DNA of 64,000 bases. Source: Streptomyces nymphaeiformis (GTDB taxonomy: Bacteria; Actinomycetota; Actinomycetes; Streptomycetales; Streptomycetaceae). Shown one piece after another: positions 30,488 to 37,522 of the stretch; the first letter of the stretch is position 1, and the number at the start of each line of letters is the position of its first letter. The stretch covers positions 434,001 through 498,000 of the forward strand of contig NZ_JACHJY010000004.1 in the NCBI RefSeq assembly GCF_014203895.1. Direction: 5' to 3'. The translations under genes were made by a program, and so were the position numbers. A model generated the notes under the pieces. The model was not told the DNA's origin, searched no databases, and worked only from the letters and a program-made list of their open reading frames with translations.

Positions 30488-31512
30488 GTGAGCGACGTAG
30501 GGGGTTGGGGCGCGGACTGGGTGCGCTGATCCCCGCTGCTCCCCAGGAACGGCCGGTGGAGCGCGGGGTGGCCGCCGCGAAGCTGGCGACGCTGCCGCAG
30601 AGCCCGCAGGCCCCGGAGTCGAGCCCGACGTGGAACGAGCCCGCGCCGGTGGCGCTGCCGGAGCCTCCGGCCGGGGCCTACTTCACCGAGCTGTCGATCG
30701 ACGCGATCGTTCCCAACCGGCACCAGCCCCGTGAGGTCTTCGACGAGGACGCGCTGGCGGAGCTCGTCACCTCCATCAAGGAGGTCGGTCTGCTGCAGCC
30801 CGTGGTCGTCCGCAAGATCGAGGCCGACCGCTACGAGCTCGTCATGGGTGAGCGTCGTCTGAGGGCTTCGACGACGGCCGGCCTGGAGCGGATTCCGGCG
30901 ATCGTCCGGGACACCGACGACGAGAAGATGCTCCTGGACGCGCTCCTGGAGAACCTCCACCGGGCCCAGCTGAACGCGATCGAGGAGGCCCACGCCTACG
31001 AGCAGCTGCTGAAGGACTTCGGCTGCACGCACGACCAGCTCGCGGAGCGGATCGGGCGGTCCCGTCCGCAGATCTCCAACACGCTGCGTCTGCTGAAGCT
31101 CTCCCTTCCGGTGCAGCGCCGCGTCGCCGCCGGGGTGCTCTCCGCCGGCCATGCGCGGGCCCTGCTCGGTGTGGAGGACTCGGACGCCCAGGACAAGCTC
31201 GCGTACCGGATCGTCTCCGAAGGCCTCTCGGTGCGCAGCGTCGAGGAGATCGTGAGCCTCATGGGCTCCGAGGAGCCCGCGTCGGCGGCCAAGCCGAAGG
31301 GCCCGCGTGCCGGTGCCCGGGTCTCGCCCGCGCTCACGGACCTCGCTTCCCGGCTCTCGGACCGCTTCGAGACGCGGGTGAAGGTCGACCTGGGGCAGAA
31401 GAAGGGCAAGATCGTCGTCGAGTTCGCCTCGATGGACGATCTGGAGCGGATCCTCACGACCCTGGCCCCCGGCGAGGGGCGGGTCATGGACCGCAGGAAC
31501 GCCGAGGGCTGA
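30484..31512 (+). CDS. parB: Chromosome-partitioning protein ParB
   Basis: CTP-dependent clamp loaded at parS, 342 aa. N-terminal RRGLGRGLGALIP is the ParA-stimulating/basic peptide. The CTPase pocket motif GERRLRA is at 122-128. A central HTH (TRDQLAERIG-type, here CTHDQLAERIGRSRPQISNTLRLL) reads parS. The C-terminal dimerisation domain is present. GTG 30484 overlaps the parA stop. A terminator follows at 31533. Confidence 0.98.
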   Translation: MSERRRGLGRGLGALIPAAPQERPVERGVAAAKLATLPQSPQAPESSPTWNEPAPVALPEPPAGAYFTELSIDAIVPNRHQPREVFDEDALAELVTSIKEVGLLQPVVVRKIEADRYELVMGERRLRASTTAGLERIPAIVRDTDDEKMLLDALLENLHRAQLNAIEEAHAYEQLLKDFGCTHDQLAERIGRSRPQISNTLRLLKLSLPVQRRVAAGVLSAGHARALLGVEDSDAQDKLAYRIVSEGLSVRSVEEIVSLMGSEEPASAAKPKGPRAGARVSPALTDLASRLSDRFETRVKVDLGQKKGKIVVEFASMDDLERILTTLAPGEGRVMDRRNAEG

Positions 31513-31532
31513 CCTTCTCGTCGAGGCCGCCC

Positions 31533-31576
31533 AGGGCGGGCCGTGCTCCGGTCTTCACCGGAACGCGGCCCGCCCT
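31533..31576 (+). terminator. parAB terminator hairpin
   Basis: AGGGCGGGCCGTGCTCCG-loop-CGGAACGCGGCCCGCCCT followed by TTTGC; long, nearly perfect stem 21 bp after the parB stop. Confidence 0.9.
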
Positions 31577-31667
31577 TTGCCTGTGCGCGGTATCGCCCCG
31601 ATCGCCCGATCGATACGATTCCGAGAGGCGTATCCGTGCTCGATGGCAAGGGAAACGAGGAGCTGCC

Positions 31668-32285
31668 GTGGGGCGTCGGCTCGTACCGCTCACGTTGGAC
31701 AACCTTCCGGATCTGCCCAAGCGGTGTCGCTCCTGTGTGTTCTGGGAGCTCGACCCGGTCAGCGGTGAGGCGGCGGTGAAGGCGGGTCGCCCGGAGCTGG
31801 AGAAGGAGGCCTGGATCTCGGGCGTCCTCCTGGAGTGGGGTTCCTGCGGCCGGGTGGTCTATGTCGACGAGGTGCCGGTCGGTTACGTCCTCTACGCTCC
31901 CCCGGCCTATGTGCCGCGTTCGACGGCCTTCCCGACGAGTCCCGTGGCGGCGGACGCCGTCCAGTTGATGACGGCGTGGATCATGCCGGGCTATCAGGGG
32001 CAGGGCCTGGGGCGGGTGATGGTGCAGACCGTGGCCAAGGACGTGATGCGGCGGGGCTTCAAGGCGATCGAGGCGTTCGGGGACGCCCGGTGGAAGGAGC
32101 CGGCGTGTGTGCTGCCGGCCGAGCATCTCCTCGCGGTGGGCTTCAAGACCGTGCGCCCGCACCATGCCTTCCCCCGGCTGAGGCTGGAGCTCAGGACGAC
32201 GCTCTCCTGGAAGGAGGACGTCGAGATGGCTCTGGACCGTCTGCTCGGCGCCGTGCAGAAGGAGCCGGCCCTGCGGCCCCTCTAG
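31668..32285 (+). CDS. GNAT family N-acetyltransferase
   Basis: 205-aa protein with a GNAT core. The acetyl-CoA P-loop region reads WIMPGYQGQGLGRVMVQTVAKDVMRR (residues ~105-130), preceded by the VVYVDEVPVGYVLYAPP beta strands. An N-terminal CRSCVFWEL segment carries two cysteines. GTG 31668 follows GAGGAG. The substrate is unknown; family members acetylate small molecules or proteins. It follows the parAB terminator, so it has its own promoter, and it converges on trxA. Confidence 0.88.
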   Translation: MGRRLVPLTLDNLPDLPKRCRSCVFWELDPVSGEAAVKAGRPELEKEAWISGVLLEWGSCGRVVYVDEVPVGYVLYAPPAYVPRSTAFPTSPVAADAVQLMTAWIMPGYQGQGLGRVMVQTVAKDVMRRGFKAIEAFGDARWKEPACVLPAEHLLAVGFKTVRPHHAFPRLRLELRTTLSWKEDVEMALDRLLGAVQKEPALRPL

Positions 32286-32338
32286 CCTCGGACGCCTCGG
32301 ACGCCTCGGATGTCTCGGATGTCTCGGATGCCTCGGAG
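32285..32338. repeat. 9-bp tandem repeat, six copies
   Basis: Six contiguous units of GCCTCGGAC/GTCTCGGAT type immediately after the GNAT stop codon. Noncoding position. The unit length could allow slippage. Confidence 0.9.
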
Positions 32339-32346
32339 AACGAGAA

Positions 32347-32374
32347 CGGCCCGCCCCCTCTCGGGGGCGGGCCG
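32347..32374. terminator. Terminator hairpin abutting parS
   Basis: CGGCCCGCCCC-CTCTC-GGGGGCGGGCCG, whose 3' tail TTTCACG is the first half of parS. It lies between the convergent GNAT and trxA genes. Confidence 0.8.
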
Positions 32375-32387
32375 TTTCACGTGAAAC
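32374..32387. promoter_or_regulatory. parS: parS site between GNAT and trxA
   Basis: Perfect GTTTCACGTGAAAC, directly adjoining the terminator stem, 13 bp from the trxA stop. Confidence 0.97.
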
Positions 32388-32399
32388 AAGCGGCGGGTG

Positions 32400-32741
32400 T
32401 CAGGCCTTGGACGCGTCGCCGATGAAGGGGTCCAGGTCGCGCAGGATGGCGGCCTTCGGCTTGGCGCCGACGATGGTCTTCACGACCTCGCCGCCCTGGT
32501 AGACGTTGAGCGTCGGGATCGACATGACGCCGTACTTGGCAGCCGTGGCCGGGTTCTCGTCGATGTTGAGCTTCACGATCTGGACATCGTCCTGCTCCTT
32601 GGCGATGGCCTCCAGCGACGGGGCGATCTGACGGCACGGGCCGCACCAGGCAGCCCAGAAGTCCACCAGGACGGGCTTGTCGCTCTTGAGCACGACCTCG
32701 TCGAAGTCTGCGTCGGTCACGTTCTTCAGGTCGCCGGCCAC
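32400..32741 (-). CDS. trxA: Thioredoxin
   Basis: 113-aa dithiol reductant with the WCGPC active site (Cys33, Cys36), preceding VDFWA and the cis-Pro motif MSIPTL. GTG 32741 has an ideal AAGGAGG site. Directly downstream of trxB (45 bp), so the two are co-transcribed. In Streptomyces trxBA is known to be under redox-stress sigma control; no promoter box was assigned here. Confidence 0.97.
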   Translation of the reverse strand: MAGDLKNVTDADFDEVVLKSDKPVLVDFWAAWCGPCRQIAPSLEAIAKEQDDVQIVKLNIDENPATAAKYGVMSIPTLNVYQGGEVVKTIVGAKPKAAILRDLDPFIGDASKA

Positions 32742-32786
32742 GGCGGCCTCCTTATCTCGCGGGGTGTGGGGTGGGGAGAGACGGGG

Positions 32787-33752
32787 TCAGACCGCGGGGG
32801 TCTCGGCCAGCTTCTCGCTGTCGGCGAGGGCGGCCAGGAAGCGCTCGGCGTCGAGAGCGGCGGAGCAGCCGGTGCCCGCGGCCGTGATGGCCTGGCGGTA
32901 GGTGTGGTCGACGACGTCACCGGCGCCGAAGACACCCGTGAGGTTCGTGCGCGTCGACGGGGCGGCGACCTTGAGGTAGCCCTCCTCGTCCAGGTCCAGC
33001 TGGCCCTTGAAGAGCTCGGTCCGCGGGTCGTGGCCGACGGCGATGAAGAGGCCGGTGACGGGGAGCTCGCGGGTCTCGCCGGTCTTCGTGTCGCGCAGGG
33101 TCAGACCGGTGAGCTTCTGGTCGCCGTGGATCTCGGCGACCTCGCTGTCCCAGGCGAAGGAGATCTTCGGGTCGGCGAAGGCGCGCTCCTGCATGGCCTT
33201 GGAGGCACGCAGGGTGTCCCGGCGGTGGACGATCGTGACGGACTTGGCGAAGCGCGAGAGGAAGGTGGCCTCCTCGATCGCGGTGTCGCCGCCGCCGACG
33301 ACGGCGATGTCCTGGTCCTTGAAGAAGAACCCGTCGCAGGTGGCGCACCAGGAGACACCGCGGCCGGAGAGCACGTCCTCGTTGGGGAGGCCGAGCTTGC
33401 GGTGCTGGGAGCCGGTGGTGACGATCACGGCCTTCGCGCGGTGCACGGTGCCGGCGGTGTCGGTGACGGTCTTGATGTCACCGGTCAGGTCGACGGCGAT
33501 GACGTCGTCGGGGACCAGCTCGGCGCCGAAGCGCTCGGCCTGGGCCCGCATGTTGTCCATCAGGTCCGGGCCCATGATGCCGTCACGGAAACCGGGGAAG
33601 TTCTCGACCTCGGTGGTGTTCATGAGGGCGCCACCGGCGGTGACGGCACCTTCGAAGACCAGGGGCTTCAGCGACGCTCGGGCCGTGTAGAGCGCGGCGG
33701 TGTAACCCGCGGGACCGGAGCCGATGATGATCACGTTACGGACGTCGCTCAC
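32787..33752 (-). CDS. trxB: Thioredoxin reductase
   Basis: FAD/NADPH disulfide reductase of 321 aa that recycles thioredoxin. FAD motif [12 protein letters not shown] at residues 9-20, redox-active CATC (Cys136, Cys139), NADPH motif [12 protein letters not shown] with HRRD. GTG 33752 was chosen from [15 protein letters not shown] start similarity and a GAGGAAG site. Precedes trxA. Confidence 0.97.
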   Translation of the reverse strand: MSDVRNVIIIGSGPAGYTAALYTARASLKPLVFEGAVTAGGALMNTTEVENFPGFRDGIMGPDLMDNMRAQAERFGAELVPDDVIAVDLTGDIKTVTDTAGTVHRAKAVIVTTGSQHRKLGLPNEDVLSGRGVSWCATCDGFFFKDQDIAVVGGGDTAIEEATFLSRFAKSVTIVHRRDTLRASKAMQERAFADPKISFAWDSEVAEIHGDQKLTGLTLRDTKTGETRELPVTGLFIAVGHDPRTELFKGQLDLDEEGYLKVAAPSTRTNLTGVFGAGDVVDHTYRQAITAAGTGCSAALDAERFLAALADSEKLAETPAV

Positions 33753-33889
33753 GGGTTTCTTCCTCGTCTCTGCAGACTGCCACTGCCTACGGGGGCGGTT
33801 GTCGGTCGCTCTCACCCCACCCAACGGATCCTAAGGGGCGTGCATTCCCGAGACCGCCGCGCGGCACCGTGCTCGGACAGGAAGCGAGG

Positions 33890-34864
33890 TCAGGAGCGAG
33901 GGTACGTCCGGCTGAGCAGAAGATCGGCGGCCGGGCTTCCGCTCTCCGTGGGCTTCTCGGCGCAGGAGGCGTCGAGCACGTAGGCCTGGACCCTGGTGGT
34001 GTCCGCCGGATCCGTCAGGACGAGCAGATAGGCGGTCTTTCCCTGGTACTCGCCGCGCTCGTAGCCGAGCACCCCGTCGCTGCGGCCCGTGCCGGCCAGG
34101 ACACAGCCGGGAACGGCGCCCTCCATGCTGCGCTGGGGCGTCTCACCACCGGTCTGGGCCGACATGGACTCGGGCCCGACTCCCTGGGGCGTCTTGGGCG
34201 CGGGGGTCTCGGTGAGGAGGGCGTGGACGCGGTCCTCGACGGGCGCACCGGAGAAGGGGCTGAGGGCGGCGCCGGCGACGGCGTCGGCCTTCTTGGCTCC
34301 CTGGTCCGCGCTGCCGGCGGTCACGTTGCCCGTCTGGCTGAGATACAGGCTCGTTCCGAGGACCACGGCTCCGAAGGCGGCGCCGATCGTGGAGAGCAGC
34401 GCGATCCGGCGGCGACGGGGCTTTCCGGGGCGTCCGGGACCGGTGCCGGCCCGGGGGCGCCCGGCGGGGCGGTCCGTGACCGGGGAGGCCGAGCCGGAGG
34501 GGATGCTCTCGGCAGAGGAGCGCCGTGTTTCACGTGAAACGGGGGAGTCGCTCTCCAGGCTCTCCGGACTCTTCGGGTTCTTCGGGTTCTCCGGGGAGGT
34601 GGCGTGGAGGAGGGCTTCGGCGGCCAGGGCGGCGTCGATCCGCCCGGCGATCTCGGCGGGCATGCGGGGCGGCCCGGGCAGGGTCCCGAGGAGGCCCCGG
34701 ATCTCCTCCAGGGAGGACCGCACGTCCGCGCAGAGGGCACAGCCGTCCACATGCCGTCGTACGGCCGCCGAACGGGACGGCGGGAGCAGCCCCTCGGTCA
34801 GATCGGAGATCTCCGAGACGTCCGGGTGCTGTGTGGTGTCGGCCCTGCCGGCCGTGGAAGTCAC
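33890..34864 (-). CDS. Zinc-finger (ZAS-like) membrane anti-sigma factor
   Basis: 324-aa partner of the adjacent ECF sigma. N-terminal anti-sigma domain has the HxxxCxxC zinc motif: His38, Cys42, Cys45 in RRHVDGCALCADV. A linker, one membrane helix (RIALLSTIGAAFGAVVLGTSLYL, ~153-175) and a ~150-aa extracellular domain follow. The linker DNA contains a perfect parS (34527-34540) encoding SPVSRETRR. GTG 34864 overlaps the sigma stop (GTGA), as expected for a sigma/anti-sigma pair. Confidence 0.9.
   Translation of the reverse strand: MTSTAGRADTTQHPDVSEISDLTEGLLPPSRSAAVRRHVDGCALCADVRSSLEEIRGLLGTLPGPPRMPAEIAGRIDAALAAEALLHATSPENPKNPKSPESLESDSPVSRETRRSSAESIPSGSASPVTDRPAGRPRAGTGPGRPGKPRRRRIALLSTIGAAFGAVVLGTSLYLSQTGNVTAGSADQGAKKADAVAGAALSPFSGAPVEDRVHALLTETPAPKTPQGVGPESMSAQTGGETPQRSMEGAVPGCVLAGTGRSDGVLGYERGEYQGKTAYLLVLTDPADTTRVQAYVLDASCAEKPTESGSPAADLLLSRTYPRS
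34527..34540. promoter_or_regulatory. parS: parS site inside anti-sigma gene
   Basis: Perfect GTTTCACGTGAAAC in the variable linker; the encoded VSRET resembles the one in parA. Confidence 0.96.
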
Positions 34865-35571
34865 GTGCGCCCACCTCCGCCCTTCACAGCAGCTGGATCT
34901 GTCGGTCCGGTATCCGTCGTCCCCGGCACCGGTGGGACGGATGTCCCCGGCGTCCGGTTCCTTCCCCCTTCGGTGGCCTCGTTACCCACGGTGTCGGCGC
35001 GCAGATGAGTGACCATCGGAAGGAGGCGTGCCCGCCCGCGCGCGCAGCGGCTCTTCACGGTCCCGGTGGGGACGCCGAGGATACGGGCCGCCTCGGCGAC
35101 CGGGTATCCCTGCATGTCGACCAGGACGAGGGCGGCGCGCTGGTCCTCGGGGATCGAGGCGAGTGCGGCGAGCAGCTGGCGGTGGAGGTCCTGGCGCTCC
35201 ACGGGGGCCTCGGCCGACTCATGGGGGTCGAGGAGCTGCTCGAAGCGGTCGGTGTCGTCGACGGGGGCGGTCCTGCGGGAGGCGGTCTTGCGGGCACGGT
35301 CGAGACAGGCGTTCACGGTGATGCGGTGGAGCCAGGTCGTGACGGCCGACTGGCCGCGGAAGGTGCCTGCCGCCCGGAAGGCGGAGATCAGGGCGTCCTG
35401 GACGGCGTCAGCGGCCTCCTCGCGGTCCCCCAGCGTCCGCAGGGCCACCGCCCACAGCCGGTCGCGGTGCCGCCGCACGAGCTCACCGAAGGCGTCGGGG
35501 TCCCCTGCGACATGGCGGGCGAGGAGTTCCTCGTCCGTCGCCGTCCGGGGGTCGTCAGCCGGAGGCGCCAC
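34861..35571 (-). CDS. ECF RNA polymerase sigma factor (SigM-like)
   Basis: Extracytoplasmic-function sigma of 236 aa. Region 2 (ELVRRHRDRLWAVALRTLGDREEAADAVQDALISAFRAAGTFRGQSAVTTWLHRI) binds the -10 and core polymerase; region 4 (LASIPEDQRAALVLVDMQGYPVAEAARILGVPTGTVKSRCARGR) has the HTH for the -35. The tail is a 40-aa Gly/Thr/Pro-rich extension beyond the family length. GTG 35571 follows GAGGAGGGG. Co-translated with the anti-sigma gene. I recall the orthologue as annotated SigM, but name certainty is limited. Confidence 0.92.
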   Translation of the reverse strand: MAPPADDPRTATDEELLARHVAGDPDAFGELVRRHRDRLWAVALRTLGDREEAADAVQDALISAFRAAGTFRGQSAVTTWLHRITVNACLDRARKTASRRTAPVDDTDRFEQLLDPHESAEAPVERQDLHRQLLAALASIPEDQRAALVLVDMQGYPVAEAARILGVPTGTVKSRCARGRARLLPMVTHLRADTVGNEATEGGRNRTPGTSVPPVPGTTDTGPTDPAAVKGGGGRT

Positions 35572-35631
35572 GATTCCCCTCCTCGCTCGGCAGCCGTGCA
35601 GGCATTCAATCCGCTCCGTGCCCGGAAGTAA

Positions 35632-35660
35632 ATGAGCGCCGAGCTGGGCTCGGCGCTCAT
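35632..35660 (-). terminator. Terminator of the pseudokinase gene
   Basis: On the minus strand ATGAGCGCCGAG-CCCAG-CTCGGCGCTCAT, followed by TTTACTT. 12-bp stem, 20 bp after the pseudokinase stop, isolating it from the sigma gene. Confidence 0.88.
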
Positions 35661-35679
35661 CGGTGGGGCGAGGTGGTGT

Positions 35680-37404
35680 CTACTCCGCGGTCCCCTGGAA
35701 GGACACGTTCGTGATGGCCTGCTTGTAGCCGGGCCCGAAGTACTGGTCACCGCTCGCGTACGGCGCGGCCGTCAGCCAGAGGAGCACGTAGCGCGTCTTG
35801 ACCGGTGTCTTCGTCTCCGGCTTCGCCGTCGAGTCCGAGGTCTCGACGGCGGCGATCCGCTTCATCGAGTCGACGGAGCCCGAGGGGCTCAGCGAGTCCG
35901 TCGCGTACAGGGTGATCGCGGTCTGCGGGCCGCCGTAGCGGAGCGCTATGGAGGCCGCGGTCACGTTCTGCTCGCTGCCCAGGTCGTAGACGATGCCGAC
36001 GCCCTTCTTGTACGGAGCGAGGACGGGACCCTCCTGGAAGGTCCTGGTGCGCCAGTACGTGGAGGCGTCGCTGTCGTACGTGTTGGCGACCTCGCTCGCG
36101 TCCTGCGCCCTGCCGTCCGGCGCGTACTCCTCGGCCCCTGCGATGGTCAGCGGCTTCGGCGGTGCGGGCTTCTCGTCGACGGTCGGCGAGGTGACCGGCG
36201 TCTCGGGGTTCTTGCCGTCGGGCGCGAGCAGCCGGTCCGCGATCTGCCAGCTGCCGAGGCCCAGGGCGGCGATCAGCAGGGCCGAGACGGCCCACTTCAG
36301 CGCCTTGCCCGTGCGGCTCTCCAGCGGGGCCGGCGGGACGACGACCGGCTGGGTGACCTGGGGACGCGGCTGGGGGCGTCCGTAGGTGCCCTGCTGGTAC
36401 GTCGTGTGCTGGTACTCGGGCGGGGCGGTGAACTCCGGCTCCGGCGGCTTGACGCGGGGCATCGCCGCCACGGCCTTGGCCAGCTCGTCCGGAGTGGTGC
36501 AGGGCGGCTCCTGACGCGAGGCGGTGGCCCCGTCGTTGGCGAGCGCGCGCATGGCGATCTCGGAGAGGCCCCGGTGGACGCCGGCGCGGACCTGGTCCGG
36601 TGGCAGCAGTCCGACGCCCTTGGGAAGCCCGGACAGCCCGTAGGCGTCGCTGTCGTACGGCCAGCGCTGGGTGAGCGCGGCGTACAGCAGGGCGCCGATG
36701 GCCTCGGTGTCGGTGCGCTGCGGACGCTCGGCGGTGATGCCGCGCAGGGCGGCGTTCACGGCCAGGCCGCGGATCCGGTACTGGCCCGTGGAGCTGCGCA
36801 GCACGGCGCTCGGCGTGAGCCGGAGGTGGGCGAGGCCCTCGCGGTGCGCCGCGGCCATGGCCTGGGAGACCTGACTGACGAGCTGGTAGGCGTCGTGGGG
36901 CTCCAGGGGGCCGGCCGCGAGCAGCGCGGTCAGCTCGGTGGAGTCCGGCAGCCACTCGTGCACGACGTACACGAGGTCGTTCTCCTCGACGGCGTCGAGG
37001 ACCTGGACGAACCGGGGGTCGCCGAGGAGGGCCGAGGAGCGGGCCGCTGCAAGGACCGACCGGGCTCTGGGGTGGTCGGCCGGCAGCAGGTGGACCCCGA
37101 CCGCGCGGCGCAGCTTCTCGTCGACGGCACGCCAGCTGCTGAACCCGTCCAGACGGGTGACGCACTCCTCCAGCCGGTAGCGTCTGGCCAGCTTGTGGCC
37201 GCTGTGCAGTTCGGGTGCCGAGATGGAGGGCTGTTCGCCGCTCTGTCGTTCGACCGCCTTGTTCTCCGTGGCCTGGGCGGTCTTCTCCGCCGTCTTCTGC
37301 TCTTCCGCCACCCCGTCGGTCGCGGCCGTGTCCGCCTTGGCGGTCAGCGGGTCGTCACCGCTGTTGTCGGCCACGTCGACGGCAGCCGTGCTACGTTCCG
37401 CCAC
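35680..37404 (-). CDS. Membrane pseudokinase with discoidin-like extracellular domain (MviN-associated type)
   Basis: 574-aa membrane protein. After ~70 polar residues comes a kinase-fold domain (~70-330) lacking catalytic marks: the Lys motif reads AVGVHLL, HRDxKP is HLRLTPS (193-199), and DFG is RGL. So it is probably inactive. One membrane helix follows (ALKWAVSALLIAALGLG). The extracellular part (GRAQDASEVANTYDSDASTYWRTRTF...VGIVYDLGSEQNVTAASIALRY) looks like a discoidin/F5-8C beta-sandwich. It sits just downstream of murJ on the same strand. In M. tuberculosis the equivalent pseudokinase is fused to MurJ/MviN and recruits FhaA; here it is a separate gene. Confidence 0.9.
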   Translation of the reverse strand: MAERSTAAVDVADNSGDDPLTAKADTAATDGVAEEQKTAEKTAQATENKAVERQSGEQPSISAPELHSGHKLARRYRLEECVTRLDGFSSWRAVDEKLRRAVGVHLLPADHPRARSVLAAARSSALLGDPRFVQVLDAVEENDLVYVVHEWLPDSTELTALLAAGPLEPHDAYQLVSQVSQAMAAAHREGLAHLRLTPSAVLRSSTGQYRIRGLAVNAALRGITAERPQRTDTEAIGALLYAALTQRWPYDSDAYGLSGLPKGVGLLPPDQVRAGVHRGLSEIAMRALANDGATASRQEPPCTTPDELAKAVAAMPRVKPPEPEFTAPPEYQHTTYQQGTYGRPQPRPQVTQPVVVPPAPLESRTGKALKWAVSALLIAALGLGSWQIADRLLAPDGKNPETPVTSPTVDEKPAPPKPLTIAGAEEYAPDGRAQDASEVANTYDSDASTYWRTRTFQEGPVLAPYKKGVGIVYDLGSEQNVTAASIALRYGGPQTAITLYATDSLSPSGSVDSMKRIAAVETSDSTAKPETKTPVKTRYVLLWLTAAPYASGDQYFGPGYKQAITNVSFQGTAE

Positions 37405-37522
37405 CGTCGTTCCTGCCTCCCCATCCGTTGCGCCACATCCAACAGCCAAGCCAATTGTGCCCACAGTCCGGCGCTATGCACGACACACGGCCCCCGCCGA
37501 TGGTTGTGCGGCACCGCCCGGT

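Noticed and set aside
35680-37404. Active Ser/Thr kinase
   Set aside because: The catalytic Lys, HRD and DFG residues are all replaced, so it was called a pseudokinase.
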